From positions 62,001 to 126,000 of the forward strand of contig JAKCPI010000531.1 in assembly GCA_023213315.1 (NCBI GenBank): a DNA stretch of 64,000 bases. The letters run 5' to 3'. Origin of the DNA: Euborellia annulipes (Eukaryota; Arthropoda; Insecta; Dermaptera; Anisolabididae). The position numbers were made by a program, and so were the translations under genes. This document shows, one piece after another, positions 49,201 to 58,289 of this stretch (the stretch's first letter is position 1; each line of letters begins with the position of its first letter). The notes beneath the pieces were generated by a model. It made no database searches, was not told the origin of the DNA, and saw only the letters and a program-made list of their open reading frames with translations.

Positions 49201-52200
49201 AAATAAATATATATATATATATATATTTTTACAAATTTCATTTTCCAAATAATAAGTTTCAATAGCTTACTTGAGGATCATGATACCATAATTCCACGGC
49301 ATGCAATAAAATAGGAGTATAACTTGGATATCTATAAGATGTTAAGAAAATATTCTTTCAAATGGAAAGAAATACAATTATTATTTTAGGAGTTTTTAAT
49401 TATAGATCCCATTTAGTTTATTAATTATTTATTAAACTGTACAACGTTTCGACGGCTTATACGATATATAAAATGTACGTCACTTAGAGGTTAGTTCACT
49501 TGAGTTAAAGCAAGTGTACAGTATTTAGTATTTGAAAACGACTGCAGGATAAGCAGTCAAAACGCTGTACAGTATTTATATTTTTAATAAATAATTCATA
49601 ACAAAATGTGGTCTATTATTAAAAACTCCCATAATAATAATAATAATAATAATACAAGCCACAAAAGCTTTAATAAACACAAATACAATTATGTTGGAGC
49701 AAAAGAAATGTCGGTTTTTATATTATTTAAGCCTTACCATTTGATATTGGAATAAATTCTTATACAAAAGAAAACGTTTCTTTTGCAACAACCTAATAAT
49801 TTTATAATAAAATTCAAAATTATAAGAAACAGTTATTAAAAGATTAAAAGTGAGGCAACTTAATATTTTAATTATAAGGTTAAGACTCAAAGTATAAATT
49901 ATTCTATCAATTGACTTGAAAGGATACATCCAATCGAAAAGCATCATATAAGAAGTTTTTGTATTAAAAGCAAAAGCAAGGCCTCGAAGGTCTCGAGCTA
50001 ATCCTATAAGTATTTTTTTTGCTTCCTCAGCAGCAATAAGAGATGGTGGCTCACCAGCAGCCAGCATCGATCCTACTGATTCAAATGCAGCTAGATAAAT
50101 AAAAAATCAATAATTAGATTAAAGCTTTCAAAATAAAAATATCTAACATGAAAAAAATAATAAACCTGTAAGAGGCAACATAAATGAGTCGAAACGATCT
50201 TCATCTTCGCCTAAGTCAACCATCAGAAGCCGTCCCAAAGAAGTATAAAACATCGTCCGACATCGCATTTCACTCACAGCGACAGAATTTCCCAAAAATG
50301 GAAAATGTTCACTCTAAAAACAATGAAAAAATAATTGTTAAAATATTAATTGATAAAAATAATTGTGAAAGACTCACCGTATGATTATTTAACATAAACT
50401 GAACTTCATCAAGTTTAACGAGTTTTCGAACGCAACTATAGCCAACTGATAGATCATTTAATAATTGTAACGTTTTAGATATTATTTGCTCGGATCGGCC
50501 CCAATATTTAAGATTTGTAATTCTAAAACAAATCAGATTTTGTTATTAAATAATCCTTAATTAAATACTAATATTATTTTATTACATTTTCCTGATGAAA
50601 ACACTTAAAACCATCGATTCATCATTTAGACAAAGAACCTCGGATAAACGTCTATAAACTTTGGAATTTTTTTGAACCTGAAATTTATATTAAAAAGAGT
50701 AAAAAAAAAATAGTTATATTTTTCTAATAAATAAATTATAATGGTAATAAGTAATGAAGAGAAATGCACTAATGGCATCTTCAGAGCATGATGATCCTTA
50801 CCGGGATCGAAACGTTGGCGTGAGTGCTGAGTATAATAAAAAAAAAGCATAGCTGCATTTCTCTTCATTGCTTATTACCATTATAATTAAACATACAGCT
50901 ATAAACTACCTTGCAAAATAAAGAAATTATTACCTGATCGCCAACATAAATTTTACGGAATTGTTCGAAAAAACTTAACATGGCTAGTTCTAATTTTTCA
51001 CATCCGCCTTGCGCAAGACGAGAATCTGTGAGATTCATTAGTTGCAAAACACTGGAAAAAAATGTAAAAAGTTAAAATGACGCGACTTTACAGCCAGGCG
51101 GGAAATATTTCGTTGTACAAACGGCAAGATAATTACCGGCAAACGAGCTCGCCGTCCATAGCATCATGTTCGTCGTTGCTATTGAAAGAAACTCGGCCAC
51201 CGATTGCAGACCCAATGATATAAACTAGCCAGGTTAATCTACCTTCTTGAATAGTTAATTCAAGATCGTGAGTTGCAGTCAAAAGTTCCTGAAAAATAGT
51301 AATTAATATATATATGTCGTAGACAGATCGTGAAATTAGACAGTTCATGAACTGTCTAGACATTTCATGAACTGCAGCCAGATCGTGTAATGGTCAAACA
51401 GTTACATGATCTGGCTAAAAATTTTAGACAGTTCATGAAATGCTATTGGGCCTTAGACAGATCGTGTAATGCTCGAGAATTACATGAAATGTCTAAATTT
51501 TTTAGGCAGTTCATGAACTGCCTAACAGCAGTTTTGCCGATCGTGTACTGTTTGTAATTTAATGCAATAAATCTAAAAAAAAATTTTATTTTTTCGAAAA
51601 TCAAAAAAAGGGCTTCTATAAGTTGTAGACATTTTAAATAGCTTTAATTTAAAAAAAATTGAGGTGATAGCTTCAAATTTGTGGCCGCTGGAACCTCTCA
51701 AAATTAGAACTCCGAGACGCACACCTTAACTCAAGATTTACAAAGTGAGGAAGATTTGGAAAATTTAGTAATCGATAATAATAATAATATTGAAAAAAAT
51801 TGACTTTTTTCGAGATCTTTATTTGCTTTACAAACAGTACAGGATCGGCAAAACTGCTGTTAGGCAGTTCATGAACTGCCTAAAAAATTTAGACATTTCA
51901 TGTAATTCTCGAGCATTACACGATCTGTCTAAGGCCCAATTGCATTTCATGAACTGTCTAAAATGTTTAGCCAGATCATGTAACTGTTTGACCATTACAC
52001 GATCTGGCTGCAGTTCATGAAATGTCTAGACAGTTCATGAACTGTCTAATTTCACGATCTGTCTACGACATATATAACCCTTCAATAGACAGTATATACC
52101 TAGTATATATATTTTACAAATTTGTGAGTATGGTTTATTTATTGGTGGCCAAATATATATATTTAATAGATATTATTTCAATTGATTGGTATCCATAATA

Positions 52201-55200
52201 TCAAGAAAAAATAATTATTAATAGGAGCTAATAGAGTTTTTCTTAATAAATAGGGATCAATCACTTTTAAAATCATTTTAAATTTTACTATTCATTTGTA
52301 ATTGGGTTTATATATAAATTTTTTTTTGTACATTAACGTGTATTTTCTACTTTTGTTGTACTTATTAATAAGTTTAGTTTGTAATTTGTTTTTTATTTGT
52401 ATTCATGTGTATTTGTTGTGTTACTTTATATATATATATATATATACCAGTATATATATATACAGTTTTGTTTGTAATTTGTATTTGGTATTAAGTTCAA
52501 CTGTAATTTAAAAAAAAAATTAACTATTTAATTATGTTTATAATCAGTTCCGGGATAACCGAGCTGGAGCTCGGTGGTTTTTCTTTTGATGAAATTTAGA
52601 AAAAACTAAAAAAGTACTCCTGTAAAGTACTAGTACTCAAGGTTTCCCAAACACGAGACCTAGCGTAATTTGTTTTGTATACCGCAAATAGAAAATATTT
52701 AAAATTTTAAAGAAATCGTTAAAGGGAATTTCGAGAAAATTGGAAAAAAAGTACATTAGTAAAGTACTAGTATTCGAAGTTTCCAAAAGAAGAAATCAAA
52801 CCTACTTTGCTTTTGTATACCGCAAATAGGAAATATTTAAATTTTGAAAAGAATTGTTAGAGCCGTTTTCGAGAACTGATGTGCTTACAAACAAACAAAG
52901 AAACGTACCGTACATTGCTATTTTAATAGTAGTAAGATAAGATATGTTTATACCCATACCTGATATAAGCCAGCAGCTTGATCAAAAAGTTGAACAAGAA
53001 GAGTGCAAGTCTTTTGATATTCGCATCGCCCAATAACAGAGAGTTGCTCAAGTTGTTGCTGGACCATTCCAAGATCTTCAAGAGGATCTTCTAAAACATC
53101 TCTAACGACCACGGCAACAGACTCGAGACGAGATGTGATATAAGCATTGGTTACTTCCGGGGTATAAGTTTCCAAAAGGTGGGGTTCAGTAGCCTTTACG
53201 TATGGAACTGAAGCCACCATCCTTTGCCACAATGATAATAAATAATGAACGCTATTCGGTGCGAATTGCCACAGCTGTAGAAGATAAACATTTATCAATT
53301 ATATGAAATGAAATTAATTTTAATTATTATATTTACCTGGAGGCTTTGAACTGTAAATTTTGCAATGAGTTGAATTGCTTCTGGATAGTTTTCTACCATA
53401 ACGAGTTCCCCAAGTTGATAATTTGATTTCAATCTTGCCAAAAGTCGACAAAATTCATGATAATTACTTGGATCGCTCAAGCCCTATAGGATATTTGAAA
53501 TTTTATTTAATATATTTTTATAAAAACTTCAAATAAATAAATAAAAAAGGTTTACTTGAGGATTTTGAAGAATGTGTTTTACTCCGTTGACCAGATGAGT
53601 GAGAAATTTTGCCCTTTCCGAATTACTAAAAAGAGAACGTCTAACAGAAGCTATTTGTACCAAACATGATAATGCCTGGAAAAATAAATAGCAATTTTTA
53701 GAACAAATATCAATAAAGAAAATATTATTTCGATATAAAAAAATTAACATTTATAATTTTTTAGAGATGTAACAGAAATTACTTACTAATGGCGAAAGTG
53801 AGTTAGGAAGTGAATGATATAAGTCAAAAAATAGTTTAAGTGTACTAAAATCTAGAAAAGCAGGTCTCCATGAAGTGGGAATCTGTACTGTGCAAAGATC
53901 ATCGGAGGATTCATCAGTTGAAGTTCCTATAAAGTCAAAAGTTAGACAATTTTGCGCTAGCCGTAGTAATTGAGTCATTAAGCCATGCTGAAACAATAAA
54001 ATAAAAAGAATGATTTTATTTTCAAAAATAATTAATTTAAAAAGTATGAAAGTTTGTTTACTTGTCCTTCATCATTGAAATTAAGATTTTTACAATTCTC
54101 CCGGGCAGTGCCCAATAAAGAGCAGGAAAGACGAAAGATTTCAAAAAGTTGAGTATCTCGAAAACTTGATGCAATTTTTCGATGTTTGGTGAGAGAACGA
54201 TTTGCATCTGCCTCACTAATTTGATTCATTTCACAGGTAAGTTGTGATAGCAATTGAACACCAATCATACAGTGTTCAACAGAACCCTAGAAAAAAAAAT
54301 TATGAGTTTTCTTAGAGAATAGGGTCGCTTATAAATAAAAAATAAACATACCTGAAGAAATTTCGTGGTATCTGTAACGACATTTCGAAAAACAAATTCC
54401 TCTTTGTCAGAATCAAACCAACCAAGTTTTGTAATTCGAGCAAATAAAGTCACCAGAGCTTGAATCACAAAATTCGGCAATTTTGGCCGGGTTGCAAGAT
54501 AATTTAAGACATAATTTCCTGTAAATAACAAAAAGATTTTAGAAATTTTATTTCAAAATAATATCTAGTTAAGATTCTTACGAATATCAACTCGTTGTTG
54601 AAGACTCAACCCTTGAGCGCTTCTTGATACAAGTTTAGTAAGGGTGGTGGCTGCAAGAAGTTGAGCATATCCTGAATCACCTCGGTCCAAAAGAAGTTGA
54701 CATTTTGATAAAGTATCTGGGGCATTTTGAAAGCCAACGAGGGCCTTTTCGGCTTCGGCACGATGTGCAGTGTCCTGAGACTCATAGAGCTGCTTACAGA
54801 GCAACTCAAGCTGCTGCACCTCCTAAACGAAACAAACAATTCAGGCTATAATTTAAATGAGAAGAACTTTTCGAAATATTCCCACTTCCTTAAACTCGAT
54901 TAAAAAGAAGTGAAAATATTAGGTTTGAAATATAATCGTGATAATTATGAGAATGGCAAGGAAGTTCTATTCCAGGTTTTCGAATTCTAGTAATGTTCAC
55001 TCCTCATACCAGTGAGGAATGTAACCAGGTATTAATGCATTCCTAACATAAAAACATGTGCCAGTCAAAAAAAAATATCTTATTTATAATTTTGACAATG
55101 CAATTTAACATCATAGAAAAAGCCCAAAGAATTGAGGAATCAAAGCATTAATATATATATATATATATATTTTATATATATATATATATAATAAATAATC

Positions 55201-56253
55201 AACACAAACTAAAAAATTCTTATTTAGTTAATAAAAAAATAGTGGAACTTGCAAAAAAATTATTTTTCTGGGTCGTGTAATATTCAAAGATTTTTAGATT
55301 ATTTTTTAAAAACTAAAATATTTAAGACAGGTGTAATTTTGGGATTTAAAAAAAATGATGGAATAAATAAGTTATTTTAAGTACAATAAAGTTTTATTGA
55401 TATTTATTTATAACGGAAAAAATACTTATATAAATAGTTTTAGATTAATTCTATTGAAAAATTATATTTACCAATTTTACCTTGATTCCATTTAACATAT
55501 TTTAAGAATAAAAAATAAATATTTAAGAACATATTAGGATAACAAAAATATAAATCTAAATACACATGTAATTTATCATTTGATATATAACAATATATTA
55601 AAATATTTTATGTCTAGCAAACAATTAATAGTCATAATTATGTTTATTACGTCGAATTTCATTCGACGATGAGAAATAAATAAATATTTGTTGGCTGTTC
55701 ATAATATTAATCTTTTGTTTCTAACCCAAAGTGGAATATATTATATGGATATAGATTAATTAAAGCGTTTATATTTTTTAAAATCTTTTCATGAAATTAT
55801 TATAAATTTCAATTACAAATGAAATTAAAAAGAAAAAATTATAGTTTTATGGCGATTAACTTCTTTGGTCTATGGATGGCATTTTTTGAAGGTAATTGGA
55901 AAGAGGGATGAAAATATTCCCATAAATATGGTTTATTTAAATTTAAAATAAGTAGATAAAGATATCTTATATATTTTGTAAGATATTAATTTTCTTAAGA
56001 AAACGATCAAGTGAAATTGTTATCAAAATAAAAGACATTTGATCAATATTTAAAAGGTAAAAAGGAAATTTGAATAGGATTTTATTCTTAATCGATAAGG
56101 ATTTAGAAATTAAAATAAATGAATAGGAATAACATAAAAAGAGAAGTGGAAAAAAAACCACCGACAGCCCGAAAGAGTTCGAAATGGAGAGAGAGAGAGA
56201 CGGCATTTGCAAAATGGTTCTCAGGGATTTGTTGATTTGTTACTCACGACCAT
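43094..56253 (-). CDS. XPO7: Exportin-7 / RanBP16 (whole gene span, 21 exons found, last one missing)
   Basis: Twenty-one exons with GT-AG introns and matching phases join to about 1,056 codons without a stop. Human XPO7 is 1,087 residues, and identity to it and to insect RanBP16 is visible along the whole length. The product is an importin-beta-superfamily HEAT-repeat receptor. It binds RanGTP through its N-terminal region and carries cargo through nuclear pores. Diagnostic stretches include [51 protein letters not shown] and [20 protein letters not shown]. The protein starts [10 protein letters not shown]; exon 1 holds only two codons, with an in-frame TGA about 36 bases upstream. The last known exon stops at [10 protein letters not shown] with a good donor. 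Vertebrate XPO7 continues with about 30 more residues (FTQN...), and I could not find an exon for them. Several introns carry transposons and foldback repeats. Confidence 0.95.
43286..43467 (-). CDS. XPO7: XPO7 exon 20
   Basis: Residues to 1014: [20 protein letters not shown], then [20 protein letters not shown]. The first ten residues ([10 protein letters not shown]) are unlike vertebrates. Donor GAG|GTAATT. Confidence 0.93.
43905..44453 (-). mobile_element. Internally deleted Tc1/mariner-superfamily element in XPO7 intron 19
   Basis: Terminal inverted repeats of about 80 bp (CAGGGTGTTTATAAAAGAAT and its near-complement at the right end) are flanked by TA duplications at 43903-43904 and 44454-44455. 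The interior keeps only the 3' end of a transposase reading on the minus strand. It matches the DDE_3/IS630-type transposases that dominate many arthropod genomes. It cannot transpose by itself. Confidence 0.9.
44024..44270 (-). pseudogene. Transposase C-terminal remnant (Tc1/IS630 type, DDE_3)
   Basis: An open stretch reads [20 protein letters not shown], then [20 protein letters not shown], and ends IEHF with TAA at 44024-44026. The DLTPCDF.LWG.(I/V)KD motif is diagnostic of this transposase end. The N-terminal helix-turn-helix and the first catalytic Asp are deleted. Confidence 0.88.
44490..44567 (-). CDS. XPO7: XPO7 exon 19 (78 bases)
   Basis: Encodes [20 protein letters not shown] and KQLTQK. 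Acceptor CTGTTTCAG, donor AAAAG|GTACAA. Phase 1 at both ends. Confidence 0.93.
45485..46387. repeat. Nested foldback in XPO7 intron 18 (outer and inner palindromes)
   Basis: Outer arms at 45485-45676 and 46196-46387 carry CTGAAGATGGTC ... GAAACGTCAGC. Inside their loop sits an independent palindrome, 45688-46034, with ~165-bp arms carrying CTGATGATGGTCC ... GGGACCGAAACGTTAGCC on both arms. Inner arms are nearly identical while outer arms have more changes, so the inner one is younger. Confidence 0.9.
47609..47747 (-). CDS. XPO7: XPO7 exon 18
   Basis: Residues to 927: [20 protein letters not shown], then [13 protein letters not shown]. The donor CTAG|GTGGGA splits Asp. The following intron is 3 kb and holds the nested foldback. 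Confidence 0.94.
47925..48365. repeat. Foldback family C copy split by another repeat, XPO7 intron 17
   Basis: The left part (ATAGGCCACATTTTGTATTA to ACTAACGGCCC) and the right part (to AAAACTCCCATAATAAT) match family C. The piece 48053-48214 between them is a different repeat with CTGAGGATGGAC ... CCCGAAATA on the minus strand. Confidence 0.8.
48455..48666 (-). CDS. XPO7: XPO7 exon 17
   Basis: Residues to 881: [20 protein letters not shown], then [20 protein letters not shown]. Ends PDLL at CTA|GTAAGT. Confidence 0.95.
48875..48906 (+). ncRNA. Hammerhead-like core with the best stem II
   Basis: CTGAAGA, A, GGCCAC, AGA, GTGGCC, GAAACGTTG. Stem II is a perfect 6-bp helix. The extra base before stem II remains. 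In the short intron between XPO7 exons 16 and 17. Confidence 0.45.
49068..49197 (-). CDS. XPO7: XPO7 exon 16
   Basis: Residues to 810: [20 protein letters not shown], then [20 protein letters not shown]. Donor ATG|GTAAGA. Confidence 0.94.
49271..49331 (-). CDS. XPO7: XPO7 exon 15 (61 bases)
   Basis: Short exon encoding [20 protein letters not shown], matching the family. Acceptor TCTTATAG, donor CAA|GTAAGC. It is too short to show up as an open reading frame on its own. Confidence 0.93.
49383..49650. repeat. Foldback family C copy, XPO7 intron 14
   Basis: TAGGAGTTTTTAATTATAGA inwards to GTACAACGTTTCGACGGC, complemented by GATAAGCAGTCAAAACGCTG and AAAAACTCCCATAATAATAA. Cores have mutated. 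Confidence 0.8.
49928..50090 (-). CDS. XPO7: XPO7 exon 14
   Basis: Residues to 746: [16 protein letters not shown], then [20 protein letters not shown]. The donor is AT|GTATCC after GATTGG. An open frame runs on into the intron, but only this donor restores the conserved W-I-Y-P-S-Y with exon 15. Confidence 0.92.
50166..50313 (-). CDS. XPO7: XPO7 exon 13
   Basis: Residues to 692: [20 protein letters not shown], then [20 protein letters not shown]. Donor ACAG|GTTTAT. Confidence 0.94.
50378..50522 (-). CDS. XPO7: XPO7 exon 12
   Basis: Residues to 643: [20 protein letters not shown], then [20 protein letters not shown]. Donor ACG|GTGAGT. Confidence 0.94.
50586..50677 (-). CDS. XPO7: XPO7 exon 11
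   Basis: Residues to 594: [20 protein letters not shown] then [10 protein letters not shown]. Ends AT|GTAATA in phase 2, and exon 12 completes Ile. A foldback repeat fills most of the preceding intron. Confidence 0.92.
50734..50888. repeat. Foldback repeat filling XPO7 intron 10
   Basis: 34-bp arms (ATTATAATGGTAATAAGTAA, then TGAAGAGAAATGCA, and complement) enclose a single core ATGATGATCC ... GGGATCGAAACGTTGGC. This is the simplest unit of the family: long closing stem, one core, then AATAA and GCATAGC. Confidence 0.85.
50934..51051 (-). CDS. XPO7: XPO7 exon 10
   Basis: Residues to 564: [20 protein letters not shown] then [20 protein letters not shown]. Donor CAG|GTAATA. Confidence 0.95.
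51137..51288 (-). CDS. XPO7: XPO7 exon 9
   Basis: Residues 475-524: [20 protein letters not shown] to DAMDGELVC. Donor CG|GTAATT splits Arg. The palindromic element starts 27 bases upstream of this exon's acceptor. Confidence 0.94.
51316..52069. repeat. 754-bp near-perfect foldback element in XPO7 intron 8
   Basis: Two arms of 242 bases (51316-51557 and 51828-52069) are reverse complements with about three mismatches, around a 270-base AT-rich loop. Each arm is itself built from smaller palindromes: AGACAGTTCATGAACTGTCT (51338-51357), a 22-bp palindrome at 51503-51524 (TAGGCAGTTCA and its complement), and imperfect hairpins AGCCAGATCGTGTAA / TTACATGATCTGGCT and AGACAGATCGTGTAAT / ATTACATGAAATGTCT. 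Termini are GTCGTAGACAG. Flanking TA runs (atatat) could hide a target-site duplication. No coding potential was seen. It does not match a TIR family I know. Confidence 0.93.
52570..52930 (+). repeat. Tandem repeat family B in XPO7 intron 8
   Basis: Two units of about 150 bp share AAAGTACTAGTA, TTGTATACCGCAAATAG, AAATATTTAAA and GGGAATTTCGAGAAAA, and end GAACTGATGTGCTTACAAAC. A similar two-unit block is at about 1940-2190. Related to the middle of family A. Confidence 0.75.
52960..53274 (-). CDS. XPO7: XPO7 exon 8
   Basis: Largest coding exon, residues 370-474. Includes [36 protein letters not shown] and [20 protein letters not shown]. Ends LYQ at CAG|GTATGG. The following 1.67-kb intron holds the 754-bp palindromic element. 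Confidence 0.96.
53337..53483 (-). CDS. XPO7: XPO7 exon 7
   Basis: Residues 321-369: [20 protein letters not shown] onward to FTVQSLQ. Donor CAG|GTAAAT. Confidence 0.95.
53556..53675 (-). CDS. XPO7: XPO7 exon 6
   Basis: Residues 281-320: [20 protein letters not shown] to QNPQ. Acceptor TTTTTCCAG, donor CAA|GTAAAC. Confidence 0.95.
53787..53987 (-). CDS. XPO7: XPO7 exon 5
   Basis: Residues 214-280. Carries [18 protein letters not shown] and [20 protein letters not shown], hallmark sequence of exportin-7. Donor TTA|GTAAGT. Confidence 0.95.
54062..54286 (-). CDS. XPO7: XPO7 exon 4
   Basis: Residues 139-213: [19 protein letters not shown], then [18 protein letters not shown]. Ends NDEGQ at CAA|GTAAAC. 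Confidence 0.94.
54352..54518 (-). CDS. XPO7: XPO7 exon 3
   Basis: Residues to 138. Begins [19 protein letters not shown] and includes [17 protein letters not shown], nearly identical to the family. Ends FLQ at CAG|GTATGT. Confidence 0.95.
54582..54822 (-). CDS. XPO7: XPO7 exon 2
   Basis: Residues 3-82, importin-beta N-terminal region. Contains [19 protein letters not shown] and [19 protein letters not shown], followed by [13 protein letters not shown]. Donor C|GTAAGA splits Arg of DIR. Confidence 0.95.
56248..56253 (-). CDS. XPO7: XPO7 exon 1 (start codon plus one codon)
   Basis: ATG GTC is followed directly by the consensus donor GTGAGTAAC. Phase 0 joins to GAG GTG CAG CAG of exon 2. Upstream bases are the 5' UTR, with an in-frame TGA about 36 bases before the ATG. 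Confidence 0.7.
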
Positions 56254-56397
56254 GTTCTCTCTTCTGCTGTTGTTGTCAATCAATCAGACGTCCCCGTAGA
56301 TGATCCACTCGATAAGAAATTACTAGCCAAGGGTCTTAATTGAGTTTTTCTTTCAGTTTGATTTGTTTGTGTGCTATAGCTGTTCATAACTGCTCGT

Positions 56398-56410
56398 CCG
56401 CCATTTTCTC
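56398..56410 (-). promoter_or_regulatory. YY1-like motif near the XPO7 first exon
   Basis: GAAAATGGCGGAC lies about 150 bases upstream of the XPO7 start codon in the most GC-rich part of the region. AAnATGGCGGC is the classic YY1 element found just downstream of transcription starts of housekeeping genes. The motif also contains an ATG opening a six-codon upstream ORF (MADEQL, stop). Confidence 0.4.
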
Positions 56411-57327
56411 CTCTTGCATTGCTAACTTCGCGCCGAATCAGAGAACAATCACAAACACAAATAAAACAAGTGAAAGAGAGAAAAGGATTTTGAGATGGAG
56501 ATGGCAGAACTAGTTCAAATGAACGAATCTAAGCTTTATAAAGAATGATCATTTCTTTTGAAAACTAGTCAATTTGCTCGCCGCTGAATGATCTGTTGAT
56601 AAAATGTGTTAAAAATGGTCCATTTAAAATTAGTGGTTCTAGATAAGCTCATTTCAGAGCTAGAAATCATGATTTAGAGGTTTCGCTTCTTGTCCTGACC
56701 ATTAAATTAAAATGGCCAACAATTAATTAGAATAAGGAGGGGAAGTCGGAAAAGACCGTAAAAAAAAAATAAATTATCAAGGCCTTTATAATGTAAAAGG
56801 CCTAGATAAAGACACTTAATTGTGAAGAAGTCAAAATGATCCAGATCAACAGAACTCAACAGTATTATTTACGAGAACCAGTGACAGCGGCTACGGAGGG
56901 GTGGAAAGCGCCAACAATGGCATCTCCCCCCCCCCCCCATAAATTATTCAAGATCACAAAGACCTCAGATAGTAAATGGTTATCTTCAAATGGCTTCTAT
57001 AAAAAAGACCAATCCCCTATTGTGAACAGTAACTATTCTCTACTTGTTTTACAGACATTTTTTCTCCTGTTATTAATTTTTTAGAAACAATATGCAAAAG
57101 TGAATTAGTTCTATAAAATGAAGTCATAAAATACTGCTCAATGTTCAAACATTTTGGAGACCAGCAGTCCATAGAGGACAAGGCAAATTAAGGCCCCTGG
57201 CGATCAGAGAATCCCCCCTCCCCCTGTTTTTGGTTGAGGTGTGGAAATTGTGTGCAGAATGGAGAAAAAAACAATGTATATATCATACTGTTATATAAAT
57301 AATCTGTTGTTGATGTCCTATTGCACT

Positions 57328-57561
57328 CAGGGGCGGATTAAAGGGGGGGGGCGATCACCCCCCCCCCCCCGAGAAGAAATTCAAAAACTAATAATCTAAA
57401 GAAATTATGATTTCCGCTCTTTAATTTCAATTGAATTTGTTACCAATCAATTTAAATAAATAGGAAAGGGGTCTAAATGGCCATAGATGCCGACAAAATC
57501 CTTAAATAAAAAAAAAAATTAAACCCCCCCCCCCCGACAAAATTGCATTAATCCGCCACTG
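57328..57561. mobile_element. hAT-type MITE carrying a SINE fragment
   Basis: CAGGGGCGGATTAA and its complement TTAATCCGCCACTG at the right end are bounded by ATTGCACT at 57320-57327 and 57562-57569. Long G and C runs sit just inside each end. The middle (57428-57522) matches the 3' part of the tRNA-derived SINE seen at 17.3 kb, ending in an A-run. Confidence 0.9.
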
Positions 57562-58289
57562 ATTGCACTTGATCCAGGGAAAAAAGAAATGCTTAATATT
57601 ACGAGTACAAAATTTTTTTAAATTAAATAATTAAGAAAAGTGATTTAAAATACATTTATATTTCAAATTATTTGTATAAGAAAAAAATGAATAGTGAGAT
57701 TTAACAAAATTTTATACAATAAAATCTTTATATTAGTATAATAATATAAAAAATAAATTTAACTTCGAATTTTTTCAAATAATAGGAATTTAAAACAAAA
57801 TTGATGATCGAAATCTTGAATATTTACATAAAATTAGTATTGGAAAGAGAAAGGAGAAAGAGAATAAACCACATTTTATTTTTTAAAGAGAAGAAGTTCT
57901 GTAAAACAAAAATGTGAGTTATAAAAAAAAAAAAAAAAAAGGTAGAGAAAGAACAAACGTAATTTAAAACCATTTCAAACATTCCTAGATAAATATCTAA
58001 TTTTTTAACTACAAAAAGCAATATATGTTTAGGTTTTTCTGATGGAAGAAATTATATTTAAAAAAAAAGAAATAAATATATATTATCATTATCGAATTTA
58101 ATATATATTGCAATAATCGACATTTCTTGATTATTAAATAAAAAAAAAAAAGATTAGAGCTCTAAATAAGTGTTTTACACATGTCAGAGTTGGATTAGAA
58201 CCTTAATATCCCAATAATTATAAAAAAAAGAGAGAAGAAAAAGAACGATATATTTAAAAGTAATAAAATCATATTTTTTTCCTAAAGCG

